DNA of 64,000 bases, taken from the NCBI GenBank assembly GCA_963513935.1, contig OY740768.1, positions 74,996,877 to 75,060,876 of the forward strand, given 5' to 3'. Below are positions 35,193 to 46,657 of the stretch, in pieces. The notes under the pieces are model-generated. The model was not told where the DNA came from and did no database searches. It saw nothing but the letters and a program-made list of their open reading frames with translations. Origin of the DNA: Aphrophora alni (taxonomy: Eukaryota > Arthropoda > Insecta > Hemiptera > Aphrophoridae). The translations under genes and the position numbers were made by a program. Numbering within the stretch: position 1 is the stretch's first letter; every line of letters starts with the position of its first letter.

Positions 35193-36944
35193 GGTAATTA
35201 TATAGCAGAGCTGCCTCACTTCAAAATCAATTTTTATGGGTTTTATTCGTCAAATAAAAGTTGGAAAAATATTTTATTATCGAAAAAAAGTGTCGGAAAG
35301 ATGATTACATAATATAATTACACAAGAAAATCTTAATCAGAGTCAAATTCTGCTGCAAATTCAGTAAAAGAGGAATTTATTGAATTTAAATGTATTTCAC
35401 TCGTAATTCACCATAAATGATGAAAACGAGTATTCTACTCATTGTACTTTCTTTTAAACATAAATTCGGCTATATGGCCATGGAAATGTTGTTTTGAATT
35501 TCCATATCGCGGCACATTTCCTCGCACTTCCCTCCATTGGCGTTCAATTGTCTGCGTATGTGCTTCAGTGTCAGGATCAACAAAATTGTAGGAATGATTC
35601 ACAGTCAAGTGCTGAAAGCCTTCTGTATCTAAACAATTATAAGATTTCCAACAATCACTAATAATAGTTGTTCCTGGTAGCACATATTCTTTTATAATTC
35701 GTAAAAGAGTTTCTTTCCCACGTGATGGTACTGTAACCATAAAAATATCTTTCGTATCACGTTGAATCCCACCAAATAACCAATTCCCATCTATGATCCT
35801 ACCACGATTGTATTTGCGTTTGCCAATTTTTGCTTCATCAATCTCAACAATCTTGCCCACACTGCCGATTTTTTTTGTCGTAGAACACATATATTCAAAA
35901 CATATTTCTCGAAAATAATTACTCCAATCAACAATGGTATTGGATGATAACCCCAATTCATTCTGTATCAAATCTTGTCTAGGTGGTTTCAATAAACACC
36001 ACATAATGGAAAAACGTAATACAACAGATAACTCCAATTTGATATTAGCGAACCATGTATTTTTATACTGAGAAACAAAGGTATTGCATTGTTTACTTTC
36101 ATATTTTCTATGTTTGTTCATTACACGATGACGTTTTCTGCAACGAAATATATGCTGTTCTTCATTCAAAATCATTTCGGCATCACAGGATGAACATTTC
36201 TTATGTTTTGGCAATATTCCATGGTTATAAAGAAACTGTCGTACATTATCGTTTGATTGGGAAAACTCAATAAGTTTAATCAATGTAAATTCACATCCAT
36301 TACAGATGCATTTCACATTTAACACATTTTCTTCGTTTTCACTCATTGCAGTTCGCTTTTGCTATTATATTCTTATTTAGTAATTAAATTTATTTAAAAA
36401 GAGTATTGTTTCAAATATTGTTTTAAGCAATGTTGCCAACTGGTGCAGAGAAATAATAACATCAGGCCGATAAAACTAAAGACAAATAATTATTCTGGGT
36501 TTCTATGATTTGTGTTGATTTGTACTTTTAAAAGTACATCAGGCTATTAGGCCTATAAACTAGTTAAGGTGGCGCCGTATTTTCCTTGTTTTATTTTTTT
36601 ATCCTCTACTACATACCTTACTTCATAAGAATAAATAATGTTTTCTTTGCTGTAAATATGTAGGGCTGTATTATTATATGTCACGAAAGGTTTGGCCAGG
36701 TTGCTATATATATATATATAACCACCTGGCCAAACCTTCCGTACGTTTATTGAAGTGAATGTCATGAGTATGAAAGATAACACAGAGTTAATTTTTTCAC
36801 AAAAAAACAACTTGTGTAATTATATTATGTAATCATCTTTCCGACACTTTTTTTCGATAATAAAATATTTTTCCAACATTTATTTGACGAATAAAACCCA
36901 TAAAAATTGATTTTGAAGTGAGGCAGCTCTGCTATATAATTACC
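35193..36944 (-). mobile_element. Complete Merlin-type DNA transposon
   Basis: Inverted repeats of 134 bp (35193-35326 and 36811-36944) differ at one visible position. They begin GGTAATTATATAGCAGAGC and are bounded by exact 8-bp duplications TTGATATC at 35185-35192 and 36945-36952. Merlin elements, related to bacterial IS1016/ISXO2, make 8-9 bp duplications. The 1752-bp element contains one intact transposase frame. Between it and the right repeat, at about 36685-36745, is a TA-microsatellite hairpin with arms CCTGGCCAAACCTT. Confidence 0.93.
35435..36346 (-). CDS. Merlin (ISXO2/IS1016-like) transposase, 303 aa, intact
   Basis: The enzyme cuts and rejoins its element's ends by DDE chemistry. 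The frame starts MSENEENVLN and ends FKRKYNE with no stop or frameshift. Cysteines at 51, 54, 69 and 87 fit a zinc-ribbon N-terminal region. The presumed catalytic residues are D170 in VEIDEAKIGKRKYN, D231 in ISDCWKSYN and E268 in TIERQWREVR, the normal ISXO2-type order, with the conserved NWLFGGIQR segment between. The length matches the family. It is flanked by near-identical 134-bp inverted repeats, so the copy looks young. It lies in VPS25 intron 4, in the same orientation as the host gene. Promoter and activity are not shown. Confidence 0.93.
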   Translation of the reverse strand: MSENEENVLNVKCICNGCEFTLIKLIEFSQSNDNVRQFLYNHGILPKHKKCSSCDAEMILNEEQHIFRCRKRHRVMNKHRKYESKQCNTFVSQYKNTWFANIKLELSVVLRFSIMWCLLKPPRQDLIQNELGLSSNTIVDWSNYFREICFEYMCSTTKKIGSVGKIVEIDEAKIGKRKYNRGRIIDGNWLFGGIQRDTKDIFMVTVPSRGKETLLRIIKEYVLPGTTIISDCWKSYNCLDTEGFQHLTVNHSYNFVDPDTEAHTQTIERQWREVRGNVPRYGNSKQHFHGHIAEFMFKRKYNE

Positions 36945-37564
36945 TTGATATCATATTCATAATCAGCAAATCCTAAAATCAAATTAATACTAAAATACTT
37001 TTTTACATCTGACATCGTTTTACAATATCACAATGCTAGAGACACTTTTTTATTCTGACTTTATAAGGCGATTATGACCAAGATGTTTTCGCTTTTAAAC
37101 AAAATTTTAAAAAGTTACTAATGTTTATGTTTCTTTCCTACATTAAGTTTATTTAATATGATTGTAAAAATATGTTTAAATAAAAAGACTAGGATAATGA
37201 TTATAGTATTATAGGAACAACACTATGTAGCTTAGCATAGTATGACTTTGGGAACAAATCAGGGGTCACAACAGAGTAACAAGAGATCACCCAACAGTGT
37301 TATCAGTTTTAAGCTATATTTATAATTATTAGTATGTAACAAGGGTTGTCTAGATTATACAAAGACCGGTTTAAAAGAGTTTATATTAATGGAGAAGGTG
37401 TACTGTACTTCTAATTGAGGGCTGAAATGTTGGTTAACCTTTATATTTTCTCTTGGTTATGATGGTTTTCAGTTAATAGTTTTACGGGCATAAGGTTACG
37501 CAACATAATTAAGATGAATGCCATGATGGTGAAATGTAACAGAAACAAATATTATATAACCTAC

Positions 37565-37686
37565 CTGTATCTGTTGTATTTATAATTTCATAAAGAGTGC
37601 AGACTGAGTTGATTTGTCCACTGTCTTGTGCCCAACTGTAAATTATATCAGCCCATTCGGACAACGTATGCCAATACACGTGCCAT
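37565..37686 (-). CDS. VPS25: VPS25 coding exon 4
   Basis: This 122-base exon encodes WHVYWHTLSEWADIIYSW followed by AQDSGQINSVCTLYEI, matching the linker and the start of the second winged-helix domain (the human equivalent reads MWRRPEEWGKLIYQW). The acceptor is TATTGTAG and the donor GTAGGT at 37564-37559. Forty full codons are flanked by single split bases, in phase with both neighbours. Confidence 0.93.
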
Positions 37687-37867
37687 CTACAATATCAAAA
37701 ATAATATTAATTATTATCTTTTTTAAACTCAATACATATTCTGTTTAATAAGTAAAAGGAGTTAGAAAATGTAACAATTGTTTGATAGATGAGGTTTGTT
37801 AAAAAATTATCTATCCTGAATTTTCCCCATGAAAACAAATGAACCATTTATGTAGGTGTAGGATACC

Positions 37868-38235
37868 TGTTGAAGGCTTTTGATTGTATCAATTATGATA
37901 TATTGATTAAAGAGATGGCTTACTTGGGATTCAAAAAGTTTAAATTGGTTTAGTTCTTACTTAAGCAAGAGAAACCAAAAAACTGAAATTTAGGAGTAAA
38001 AATGAGAGGTTCTCTTCAGACTGGTAGTCTTTATGTTGTTTCGTAAAGGTCTGTGTTAGGTCCAACATTATTTCTGTACATAAACAATCTAGTATATAAA
38101 CATATAATATACAAAATGATGTATATATATTTTTGTGGACTATACAACTCTTTTAATTAAAAAAGTAGGGTAGTGAATAGAGTTAGTGACACTGCTACAG
38201 TTATTAACACTTAAAAAGTTTGGCGCTGTCATGAG
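37868..38235 (+). pseudogene. LINE reverse transcriptase fragment (jockey/CR1 type)
   Basis: Plus-strand text reads KAFDCINYDILI, LGFKKFKL..F, SYLSKRNQK-like, then SVLGPTLFLYINNLV and a weak ADD-box remnant before the signal fades. This is the RT domain order of non-LTR retrotransposons (AFD, then G-S-x-LGPLLFLxYINDL). Frame changes and stops make it a relic. It sits in VPS25 intron 3, antisense to the gene. Confidence 0.72.
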
Positions 38236-39214
38236 GTTAAATGAGTCCATGTGCTTTTCAGTCAATTTTTATTCTGAAGGTAAGTACATTTCAATATTTT
38301 CTAACAAGAAAAAATAACATAGTCTACACCTAGTTATTTTCATGATAACAAACAATTTTAAAAAATGAACAAACCGTTAAAAACCTTCCTAACAAAATTA
38401 TAAGAATACTAATAAAGAATTTTTATTTTTATTCCACATCATTTATTAACTTACAGTACTATTAATAATGAATTATATTTTACTAGAAGCAATAAATAAC
38501 ACGATGGAGTGATTTTTTAATAAAATAACCTCTAACAAACCATGTTAAAGAAGGTGCCAATTACTGTAAACTCTAAAGTCAAAAATTTTGTTATTGGTTC
38601 CGAGTACCAAAAAATGTCTTTTCAAGTTATATACAAATCTGACATTTTATATACATGATTGTAAAACCCAATTAATTTCCATCGAAGTTTATTTAAATGT
38701 TAAAATCTCCTTTTAAACAGTTATTTCGTGTAGGCAGTGCCAATAACTAACTGTGGTTTTCTATCATGTCAATAATTGTAGAAGTTATTGTGTTTATCAT
38801 GTTATGTGAGATTAATATATGCTAAACTATTTCATTTGCTATAAATTAGTATTTCGAAGGCTGGGCTAGGTTTCCTTACACATTTCAGCTTTCTAGAAAC
38901 TAGCCGAAACACTTCTTAAAGCATAATTAAGTACAAGCAGCAGGCTTTACCCAGGGTGGACTCTGATTCACAGAAGTTGCGATATTATAGGTCACAAGTA
39001 TATTAAATATATTGTGAATAATTAACTGCACATTTTTAGCACTTGCTACATTCATATTCTCCGACTAGGTGCTTACTTCACAAATTTGTCCGGTTTATTA
39101 TTCTTAATAATAATAATACTTATTGCTGTCACATGTTTGACATGGATTAGCATTTTCAATACCTAAAGTAAATTTAAAGTAATATTCTGTAAAAACTACT
39201 TTTTAAAAATAACA

Positions 39215-40190
39215 TAAATTGTTGTACAATACCCTTAAAAACAATGCCAAAAAACAAAACATATACAACTGTGAAACTTTAGAAGCAGCAATTAAAGAAA
39301 TCAGAAATGAATTATCAAAGAAAGATGATACCAAAAAGTATAGCGTCTCAAGATTAACTATACAATTTCGACTCACCACAAAATTCACAAAAGATACATG
39401 TGGGCCATCAACAATTCTTACTACAGAGGAATGGAAGAATTGGATCACTATTCTCTTCTATTCTTTTTGAGAAGTGGATCACTGAATGTTATTGTAAAAG
39501 ATTTCCTCATAGAAAGGAAGATGTTCAACTTAGTGTTCAGGAATTCTTGTTAAAAATAATCCTTTAGAAAGAAAAATAAAGACAATTTTTCAGGAAAAGG
39601 GTGGTACAAAGCATTTTTAAATCATTTCTATAAGAGAAAGTGAGGCAGTGACTGCTGCTAGTGCATGTCTTAGGGAAAGTGGCATAAGAGGATGGTTTAT
39701 AAACATAAAAACATTTTTAAAGGAGGAAAATGCATATCTTATCCTTAAAAATCGCAACCATGTTTTCAACGGAGACAAATCAAACTTTTTACTGTCTCCA
39801 AAATTTCGAAAGTTATATCTATAAAAGGTACCGTACACAAAATGTACATGAAGTAGATCAGGGACAAGCTAAATATGCTCTACCAGTAATGTTCATATTT
39901 TCTGTTTCTGGTAAAATAGCTCCCTCCAATGATTATATATCCTGGTTTTTGGGTCGTATGAATAAACTGACAACCCATCACCAAGGATAAAAAAGTTGGG
40001 GTCGCTGTTTGCAGACTTTAACATGTTCTGCATGACTTAGAGAGTTGTTCTGGTCTGATGTTAGCCATTTCGGCAAAATGGAATATACTGAACATGTGTT
40101 TATCCCCCACCAGGTCTGGAAGTTCTTAGACCATTAGATAATGATTATACATGACCAAAGTCCATACTTAGTGAATGACCTCATCATTTC
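39215..40190 (+). pseudogene. pogo-like transposase pseudogene
   Basis: The first frame gives ETLEAAIKEIRNELSKKDDT and YSVSRLTIQFRL, a psq-type helix-turn-helix, then PSTILTTEEWKNWI. After frame changes come GFPHRKEDVQLSVQEFL, a CENP-B-type DNA-binding segment, and VHEVDQGQAKYALPVMFIFS with VSGKIAPS, the start of the DDE domain. Two or more frameshifts and stops interrupt it. No terminal repeats were identified. Confidence 0.75.
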
Positions 40191-40596
40191 TACTTGTTGA
40201 GAGCCTTGGGAACATTGAGTTGCTCTTCACTAACATGTGGCCATCTTTGAAAATCTTTGAAATAGTTTACCACTATTCTTAATTTTTGTGATATCCATAA
40301 TATCGTTACTGAAAGCCTGTTGAATGTTCTGAATGTTTTCCTCTTGGGTACGGTGAAACTTAATATAACACCGCTACTCAAGTTGTTCTGACATATCGCA
40401 GAAAATAAAAATTCAATGAGTGGTGAGTAAATTTCCTTACACACAAACTGATTGACAGTCTCTGATACAATCTCTGTGAATGAAGAAAAATTCAAGCATG
40501 CGGATGGTAAATATAACCATAACCATTACTCCAATCGATATATATATATATATACATCACTGGAAGGTTTTAATATCAAATAAATTAAGTACGTAC

Positions 40597-40684
40597 CTAG
40601 AACGAGATTTATCCAAAGGTTCTGCATTACTAGTTTTTTCCAACCTATTAAGAACTGCTAAAATTCCATCTGATGATAGTTTCC
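40597..40684 (-). CDS. VPS25: VPS25 coding exon 3
   Basis: This 88-base exon encodes KLSSDGILAVLNRLEKTSN and then AEPLDKSRS, the end of the first winged-helix domain. The correct acceptor is the AG at 40686-40685 (GAATATAG), not the AG eight bases upstream, because only this site restores the Arg-Lys-Leu junction conserved in the family. The donor is GTACGT at 40596-40591. The exon starts with two bases of a split codon and ends with AG, which with the next exon gives Arg. Confidence 0.9.
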
Positions 40685-40699
40685 CTATATTCTATTAAG

Positions 40700-42201
40700 A
40701 AAAACATATATAATGTTAGGAAATCAATAAATAACAATAACTATATTTTATATTTGTGACAGTTTTTCATTTGGCTATGGTCATTAAGAACCCTTTGATG
40801 AGCGACATTTCATTCAATGTTTCTAACCCCAGGGAGCAAGATTTTTTTTATTTTTTAATTTTTTTTTTTTTTTTAATGTAATATAAATTTTTGTGAATGT
40901 TATAGTGAATGAAAAATAGTTTACTTTTAAAGGTTTAATATATTTTTTAATTTGTTATTATCAGTTAGGTTTATACCCAAAATCTATTACCCGTTAGTAG
41001 TTATAGACATAAAAGAAAATTATAAATACTTGTTAGTATTTTACTTTTTAAATAAACCCATTTCCCAATGTGGTTACACAAGGGATTATAAATAAGAAAA
41101 CTTTCTTAGCAATATGAGTTAATGCAAGAGGTATTCATTGTTAAGTACTCAATTACGCCTAAATCATATCCATACATTTATCGGCACACAATCAAATCTT
41201 TACCTATTGACACATAATTACTCAAATTATTTCTTACTTCTAGTTCACAGAATCAAAATATTAAATGACACAGCTGAACTTAAAATTTTACAAAAAAAAA
41301 CCTAAATATATCAACTACGATTCTATCTTCAAAAGAATTTATTGTTTCTCCTAATTTAGAATATTTAAAAACTTTGATTTACTCTTTTAAAAAAATGGTC
41401 TCCTAACCATATTCTCTCACTGAAATTTCAATCGGTATCTCAACGATCCCTCCATTAAAGAGACTGTCTATACTTGGCTGATCCCTCAGAAAAAGCCTCT
41501 TTCTTTATACTACTGAATTATTTAATACCTTTACATATCCCCCTCCGCACCTATGCAATTTTTACATCAAACCTAAAGTAAACCAACAGACCTGAGTCAG
41601 CATTTCCACAATTTCTAACTTTGTGCTGCCTATTCACATAACTAAACTTCCTGGCCTACTTTTACATTCTTAAACTATAAATCATGTAACAAATCCTAAC
41701 ATAAATAAACAGACAAACCCATCTCACATATAAATAAAATAGTACATAACCATATTATATCTCATATAATACAGTAGCAAGCCATTTCATATCATACATC
41801 ATAAAAAATTCCATTTGCAAAATATAATATAACATGTGATAAATAAAAGTGAAAAATGATAGAGTGAGATGTAGACAGTAGCAGCAAATTTACCAAATAG
41901 GATGTGAATTGGAAGAAGATGAAATTTCGAGCAAGGCTGATTCTTAGAGTAAAGAGAAAGGACTTGAATTGTAAACTAAAGGCAGATGGACATGTAACGG
42001 TTTGGATCCAATAATATCGAAAGAAGAAAATAGAAGTGATTTTTAAATCATTCCCAGTAACATTTTAAATTCAGTATCATTAAAACTGTGTAAAATAATT
42101 TAAGATCATCTTGGTAAGTAACAAACATAATAAATTTTACTTCAGAAAAACCACAAATACCAGCCTAAAGGAATTCCCCATATTTTACATCAAATTCACA
42201 A
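40700..42201. other. AT-rich intron 2 DNA, nothing recognised
   Basis: Poly-T runs near 40850 and AT-rich sequence with no coding domain or terminal repeats that I can support. Confidence 0.55.
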
Positions 42202-42204
42202 TAA

Positions 42205-43317
42205 GGCCGGGCGCACACTTATCCAGCAAAACTGCTTTAAGCAAGAACGTTTTCACTTAAAGCAAAAACATGTTTAAGAATTTTTGTTAGGTCAGAGAGC
42301 AAGAACGTTGTTGCTTAAAGCAAGAACGTTTTTGGTGAAATCAAAAACAAGTTTGCTTGCAACATTACGTTTTCAGCTTTTGTTTTATATACAACATAAC
42401 TTCTCAATGGCGCTGGACGATGATGTAGTGGTAGTATTATGGAACTGGTTATGTGCAGTAGAAGACCAAGACAAACGTTTATGGGTACATCCCATAAATG
42501 AGAAAAGGAACAAAGAAAACACTTTGCAGAAATTTTTTGAGGAATTACGAAGTGATGACATTAAATTTCGTAATTTTACAAGGATGTCTGTAACTACATT
42601 TGACTATGTGTTACATGTGATTGAAGATAAAATTAGAAAACGTGACTCCAGGTTTCGTAAAAGTATACCGCCAGTACAAAGATTGCTTGTAACACTAAGG
42701 TATGTTGAGTAATTTAATGTTTGATAAATAATGTAGATTTAATATTAATGATAAAATTAAAGATTTATTGCGAAAACTAAATTTTGTTTTGAACCAAAAA
42801 AAATACAAAAATTTTAAAAGTTATATATATATACTACGAGATTAATACGTAATTATTAGAATAAAAGCAAAAAAATAATATAATATTGATGATAATAATA
42901 AATAATATTTAAATAATAATAAAATATTTATAGTGATAATAATAATAAAAAATGATTGTATTAACAAGTGGTTTGTGAAACCAACAAGAGGGTAAAACTG
43001 GAAGCGCATGCGCAGTACTAAATGTTTTGCCTTTAAACAATGGTCGTTGCTTGTGAGACGAGCAACGCCAGTTCCGCATAAAGTTGCTGTATTGTGCTGT
43101 ACAGCGATTTTGCTTGTCGATAAAACATGCTTAAACGTGCTTAAAGGTGTTTTTTCTTTTTGCTTAATCATGCTCAAACATGCTGAACAACGTTTTGTAT
43201 CCTTGCTAGATAAGTGTGCGGTGTTCTAATCTTAAATATGGAAAATTTAGGTTTAAGCACATTTAAGCAAAAACGTTCTTGCTTAAAGCAGTTTTGCTGG
43301 ATAAGTGTGCGCCCGGC
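42205..43317 (+). mobile_element. PIF/Harbinger-type element, 1113 bp
   Basis: The 3-bp target duplication TAA flanks it (42202-42204, 43318-43320). The ends are CCGGGCGCACACTTATCC and its exact complement, continuing AGCAAAACTGCTTTAAGC for about 45 bp. The word GCTTAAAGCAAGAACGTT recurs near both ends as a subterminal repeat. It carries only an N-terminal coding fragment, so it is a non-autonomous derivative unless a second exon was lost. Confidence 0.9.
42407..42712 (+). pseudogene. HARBI1-like transposase N-terminal fragment
   Basis: From the methionine at about 42407 the frame gives MALDDDVVVVLWNW, then KRLWVHPINEKRNKENTLQK, SDDIKFRNFTRMSVTTFDYV and FRKSIPPVQRLLVTLRYVE. This matches the start of Harbinger nucleases (W-V-H-x-I..R, F-RMS..TFD.L, PP..RL.VTLR). 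AAGGTATGTTGAG after VTLR looks like a splice donor, so the visible stop may be intronic. The catalytic half is not found before the right inverted repeat. Confidence 0.8.
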
Positions 43318-43329
43318 TAAATATCTATT

Positions 43330-44560
43330 TGGCTCAAAATTATAAATAACAAAACTCTTAAATCAAACAATAGTAAACATTTCATAAATTTTTAATACAT
43401 AAAATAAAATAATTGTTCATCATCCAAATGTATTTCACATCATAATCATTTCATAAATTCACAAACTACACACCCATTTAAAATTAATTATCTAATGTTT
43501 AGATGCATGAAGTTAATGTATGATTTTGTTAATTGTATTATATGTGAAGAATCACTAAGACTATCAAACACCATAATATTTGTGTATTGTAATCATAAGT
43601 GTTAAATCTCCAATCAAAGGCTAGCCGGTGCGGAATAGTTAATTGTCAATATATCTATATTTAATTGTTCAATCAAACTATCCCGTGCTTCTTATTATCT
43701 TACTACTTAATAATCACTATTCTAACAAATTATTATCTTACATCTAGTAACTTATTCCTAATAATACAAAAGTTATATTACAAAATATGCAACTCAAAGT
43801 CTATTCAAGTTTAATAAGTAAATCTAGATGTACTTGAAAGTTCATTCTAGTAAGGTATTCTTCGAAACATGGATGGCTGTGTCAACCTACAATCAGAGTC
43901 TTTGGATTACCATGTAGTGTCACGTCTTATTTGTAGATGCTTTGTTACATTTTTATATACATAACATCTTCTTGGAAGTCTTGCTTGCTTTTCTGTATGT
44001 GGAACTGGAAAAATGAACTGTCGACCACTTAGTCAAAGAGGTTTTCAATTGGGGAAACGGATTTACTTCCAGCTTTTGCAATGATTCTTTCAGTCAAGAA
44101 TTATTCTAAGAGTTGTCTAACTCAAATTAAATTTGAAATCAGGAAACCTAAGTTTTTTATCACTTTTAATTTGATACATGGCAATACCATTCAAAACAGA
44201 TATGTGCTACAACAGAAATATTGTTGTGAGAACTGTATTTGACAAATATAGGAAAAAATTAGAATACAGTTTAACATGCAAGGATTTTGTACAGTAGAAT
44301 CAAGATTTGCTGTTTTGAAAGATTTTGTGGAAGTGAACTATGACTTTGGTCTGACGTCACAATTCGCGGACCTGTTAAACCGGCGAATTTCTGAGTTAGT
44401 CATTTTGAAATTAAAAAATCAGTATTTGATGACTTTTGAAAATATGAATTGAACGGTTTTAAGAATATGTAATGGTAGTACAAGTTTTACGCAATTCATA
44501 TCTAATACTAATATTTCTAATTAATTAGTTAACATAGCTGAAATCAAAAGTAGTTCATAT
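43330..44560. other. Intron 2 DNA, nothing recognised
   Basis: No coding domain is supportable. TGACGTCA, a CRE-like palindrome, lies at 44353 and recurs at 46194 on the other side of the Mutator-like element. Confidence 0.45.
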
Positions 44561-45195
44561 TTCCTATTAGTAGCTACAGCTGTTTCGCCTCAACATAAGG
44601 CATCCTCAGGCTTAGCACATGTAAACAAACTAAAAACATGTTCACAACACAAAACTTGTTTAATTGTTTAAGGGGAGTCGGGTGTTCCTATCAGCGCCAT
44701 GTTAATTTGTTTAACTTTAAGATACCTTTTCTATAAAACTACTAGTGCTATTCCAATAATTTTTTATTTTTATTTTAACTACTACCTTTCTCTTTATTTT
44801 GACCTAAGGACTTAGCCTAATTTAAAAAAATAAATAAAATATGAATTTTTTTAAATTGTATGTATTTTTTAGTCAAATATTTGTCTTTCATACATACTTT
44901 CTTTCGAACTATAACTAATACTGGCAATTGCTTAGCTTAAGACATGTAGCTTATTTTTCTGAACATAACAAAAAAAAAATTATGAAGATATCTCAAGCGG
45001 TTACGGAGAAAAAGTATTTTTTGTCCAAAAAAACACAACTTTCGGAAAACGCTATTTAAAATAAAGTATTAGCAATGTTCCTACCTCAGTGCATCGCAGC
45101 ACCATAAGAAGGTTTGTCTGGGTCTTCTTCCTTCTCATAGGCATCCTCTAGTGTCCTCTTCAATAAAGTTTTGTTCTGTCGACACTTTTTTCGAT

Positions 45196-45840
45196 TTATT
45201 CTATGTCCTTGTCTGCTTTTTGTATTCGACGCACGTCAACTCGCTTCATTCTTTTAACACAATTTGCTCCTGGGGGAATCCCAAGCTTGCTTAGAATTTG
45301 ACATCTAGCAATGTTACCATCATTATACGTTGATATTGCCTCATACACCCCCATTTCCAGTGTTTTTTTCATGATAAACGTTGTCTTCGGAAGCCTTGAC
45401 CAGATGACGCTATTGAGCGATTCGCTCGCGTTCTGCGTTCCACCGTGTAAACATCTACGGAGAAGATTAGGATGAGCTAGGTCCTGAAATATGGGCTTGA
45501 TTTTCAACATTACTATCTCTGGGTAATGCGTATGTTTCTTGTGGTCATAAGGTTCTTTGTTAGCTTGTGCCCTCTGACACTTACACCAACTATCAGCACC
45601 CTTAGGACACATTGAGTGAGCGGGCAACTCATTTGATGAGCCTAGATGAAAAAATTCAGCCCACACTGCCATTTTCATTGCAGATAAACTGTGCACATTT
45701 CTGCGTATTGCTAAACCATAATAATTCTGAATCTCGTTGATAGCAGCATGTGTTAGCCGGCCACGCCCTCCCAAAGTTTTACCGTCTTCCAATTTTTCTT
45801 TCCCCATTTGTTCCTTTAGTTTGCGAAGACGTGAGCCCAT
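45196..45840 (-). pseudogene. Mutator-like transposase C-terminal part (214 aa open)
   Basis: The open frame begins MGSRLRKLKEQMGKEKLEDG and continues LTHAAINEIQNYYGLAIRRN, MAVWAEFFHLGSS, CPKGADSWCKCQRA, HGGTQNASESLNSVIWSRLP and YNDGNIARCQILSKLGIPP. This matches the second half of the large arthropod Mutator-like transposase family in order. The upstream half, with the first catalytic Asp residues, is missing. No internal stop interrupts the retained part, so truncation is the main lesion. Confidence 0.85.
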
Positions 45841-45923
45841 GCGTTTCTGAATATGGCCTACACATTCTAACTTTTTAATGGAGAAATCAGTCCCATAAGG
45901 CTTAGCTTCTACAACAGTGGGAT

Positions 45924-45964
45924 AGGTTAGGTTAGGTTAGGTTAGGTTAGGTTGGGTTAGGTTC
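45924..45964 (+). repeat. Interstitial (TTAGG)n telomere-like tract
   Basis: About eight units of TTAGG, one altered to TTGGG, lie inside the Mutator-like element about 85 bp upstream of its transposase fragment. TTAGG is the ancestral arthropod telomere repeat. The tract is too short to be a telomere and is probably interstitial. Confidence 0.85.
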
Positions 45965-46316
45965 ACGCGAACCGCATGAACCGTGCAAAAAGTTGGATGC
46001 ATGCATTTGGATAAAAATTCATTACTAAAAAAGTATTGCTCAGAAATTAATAATTTTTACATTAAATTAAACTAGAGAAATGGCAGATTAAGAAAAAAAA
46101 TAAAACAGAAATTGTGAATTTTTGCCGATTTTAGTCACCTGACTCCCCTTAAACAAGTTTAATTTTGCAGGACCAGAAAGTGCGAAAAACAGTGACGTCA
46201 CGAGGAGCGGAGCCATGAAGCCAACTGACAGCAGCAGTTAAAATATAAACTAATTAATAGAAAAAGTAATTAAAAAAGGGTTTAGAAGAGAAAAATTAAT
46301 ATGCTAATTCAGAATA

Positions 46317-46553
46317 ATGAGTAAAATACAGTGGAAGACAAAAAAAAAATTAATTAAACGTATAAATAAGGAAGAAAAAGCAAATATCGTATTTCGCCAA
46401 GAAGGGAAGATAATTGGTATGAGAATACGATGTATTTCGGCTATAAATAAAGCCACTGACCCTCTCGAAAAGATCTCTTGGAATGATTTTTCAAATGTGA
46501 AGATCACCTTACTTCACGACAGTTTGCATCAGATTCTCGAATTAAATTTGTAA
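46317..46553 (+). other. Unassigned 78-codon open frame
   Basis: A Lys/Ile-rich frame (MSKIQWKTKKKLIKRIN, ending LHDSLHQILELNL) that I do not recognise. It lies just right of the Mutator-like element in VPS25 intron 2, with no splice or polyadenylation evidence. It may be chance. Confidence 0.2.
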
Positions 46554-46620
46554 AGTAAAGTAAATGGTAGAATCAATTTTAAGTGTTAGAGTCAAATAGA
46601 AGGACAGGCACACAGGTGGA

Positions 46621-46657
<37 letters not shown>

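Larger units (their letters stand above)
44666..46154 (-). mobile_element. Mutator-like element with short inverted ends
   Basis: The ends are GTTTAAGGGGAGTCGGGTG on the left and the complement of GTTTAAGGGGAGTCAGGTG on the right. Flanks TTGTTTAATT and AAGTTTAATT suggest an imperfect 8-10 bp target duplication, consistent with Mutator elements. The element is 1489 bp, contains a minus-strand transposase fragment and a (TTAGG)n tract, and has clearly lost its 5' coding part. Confidence 0.7.
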
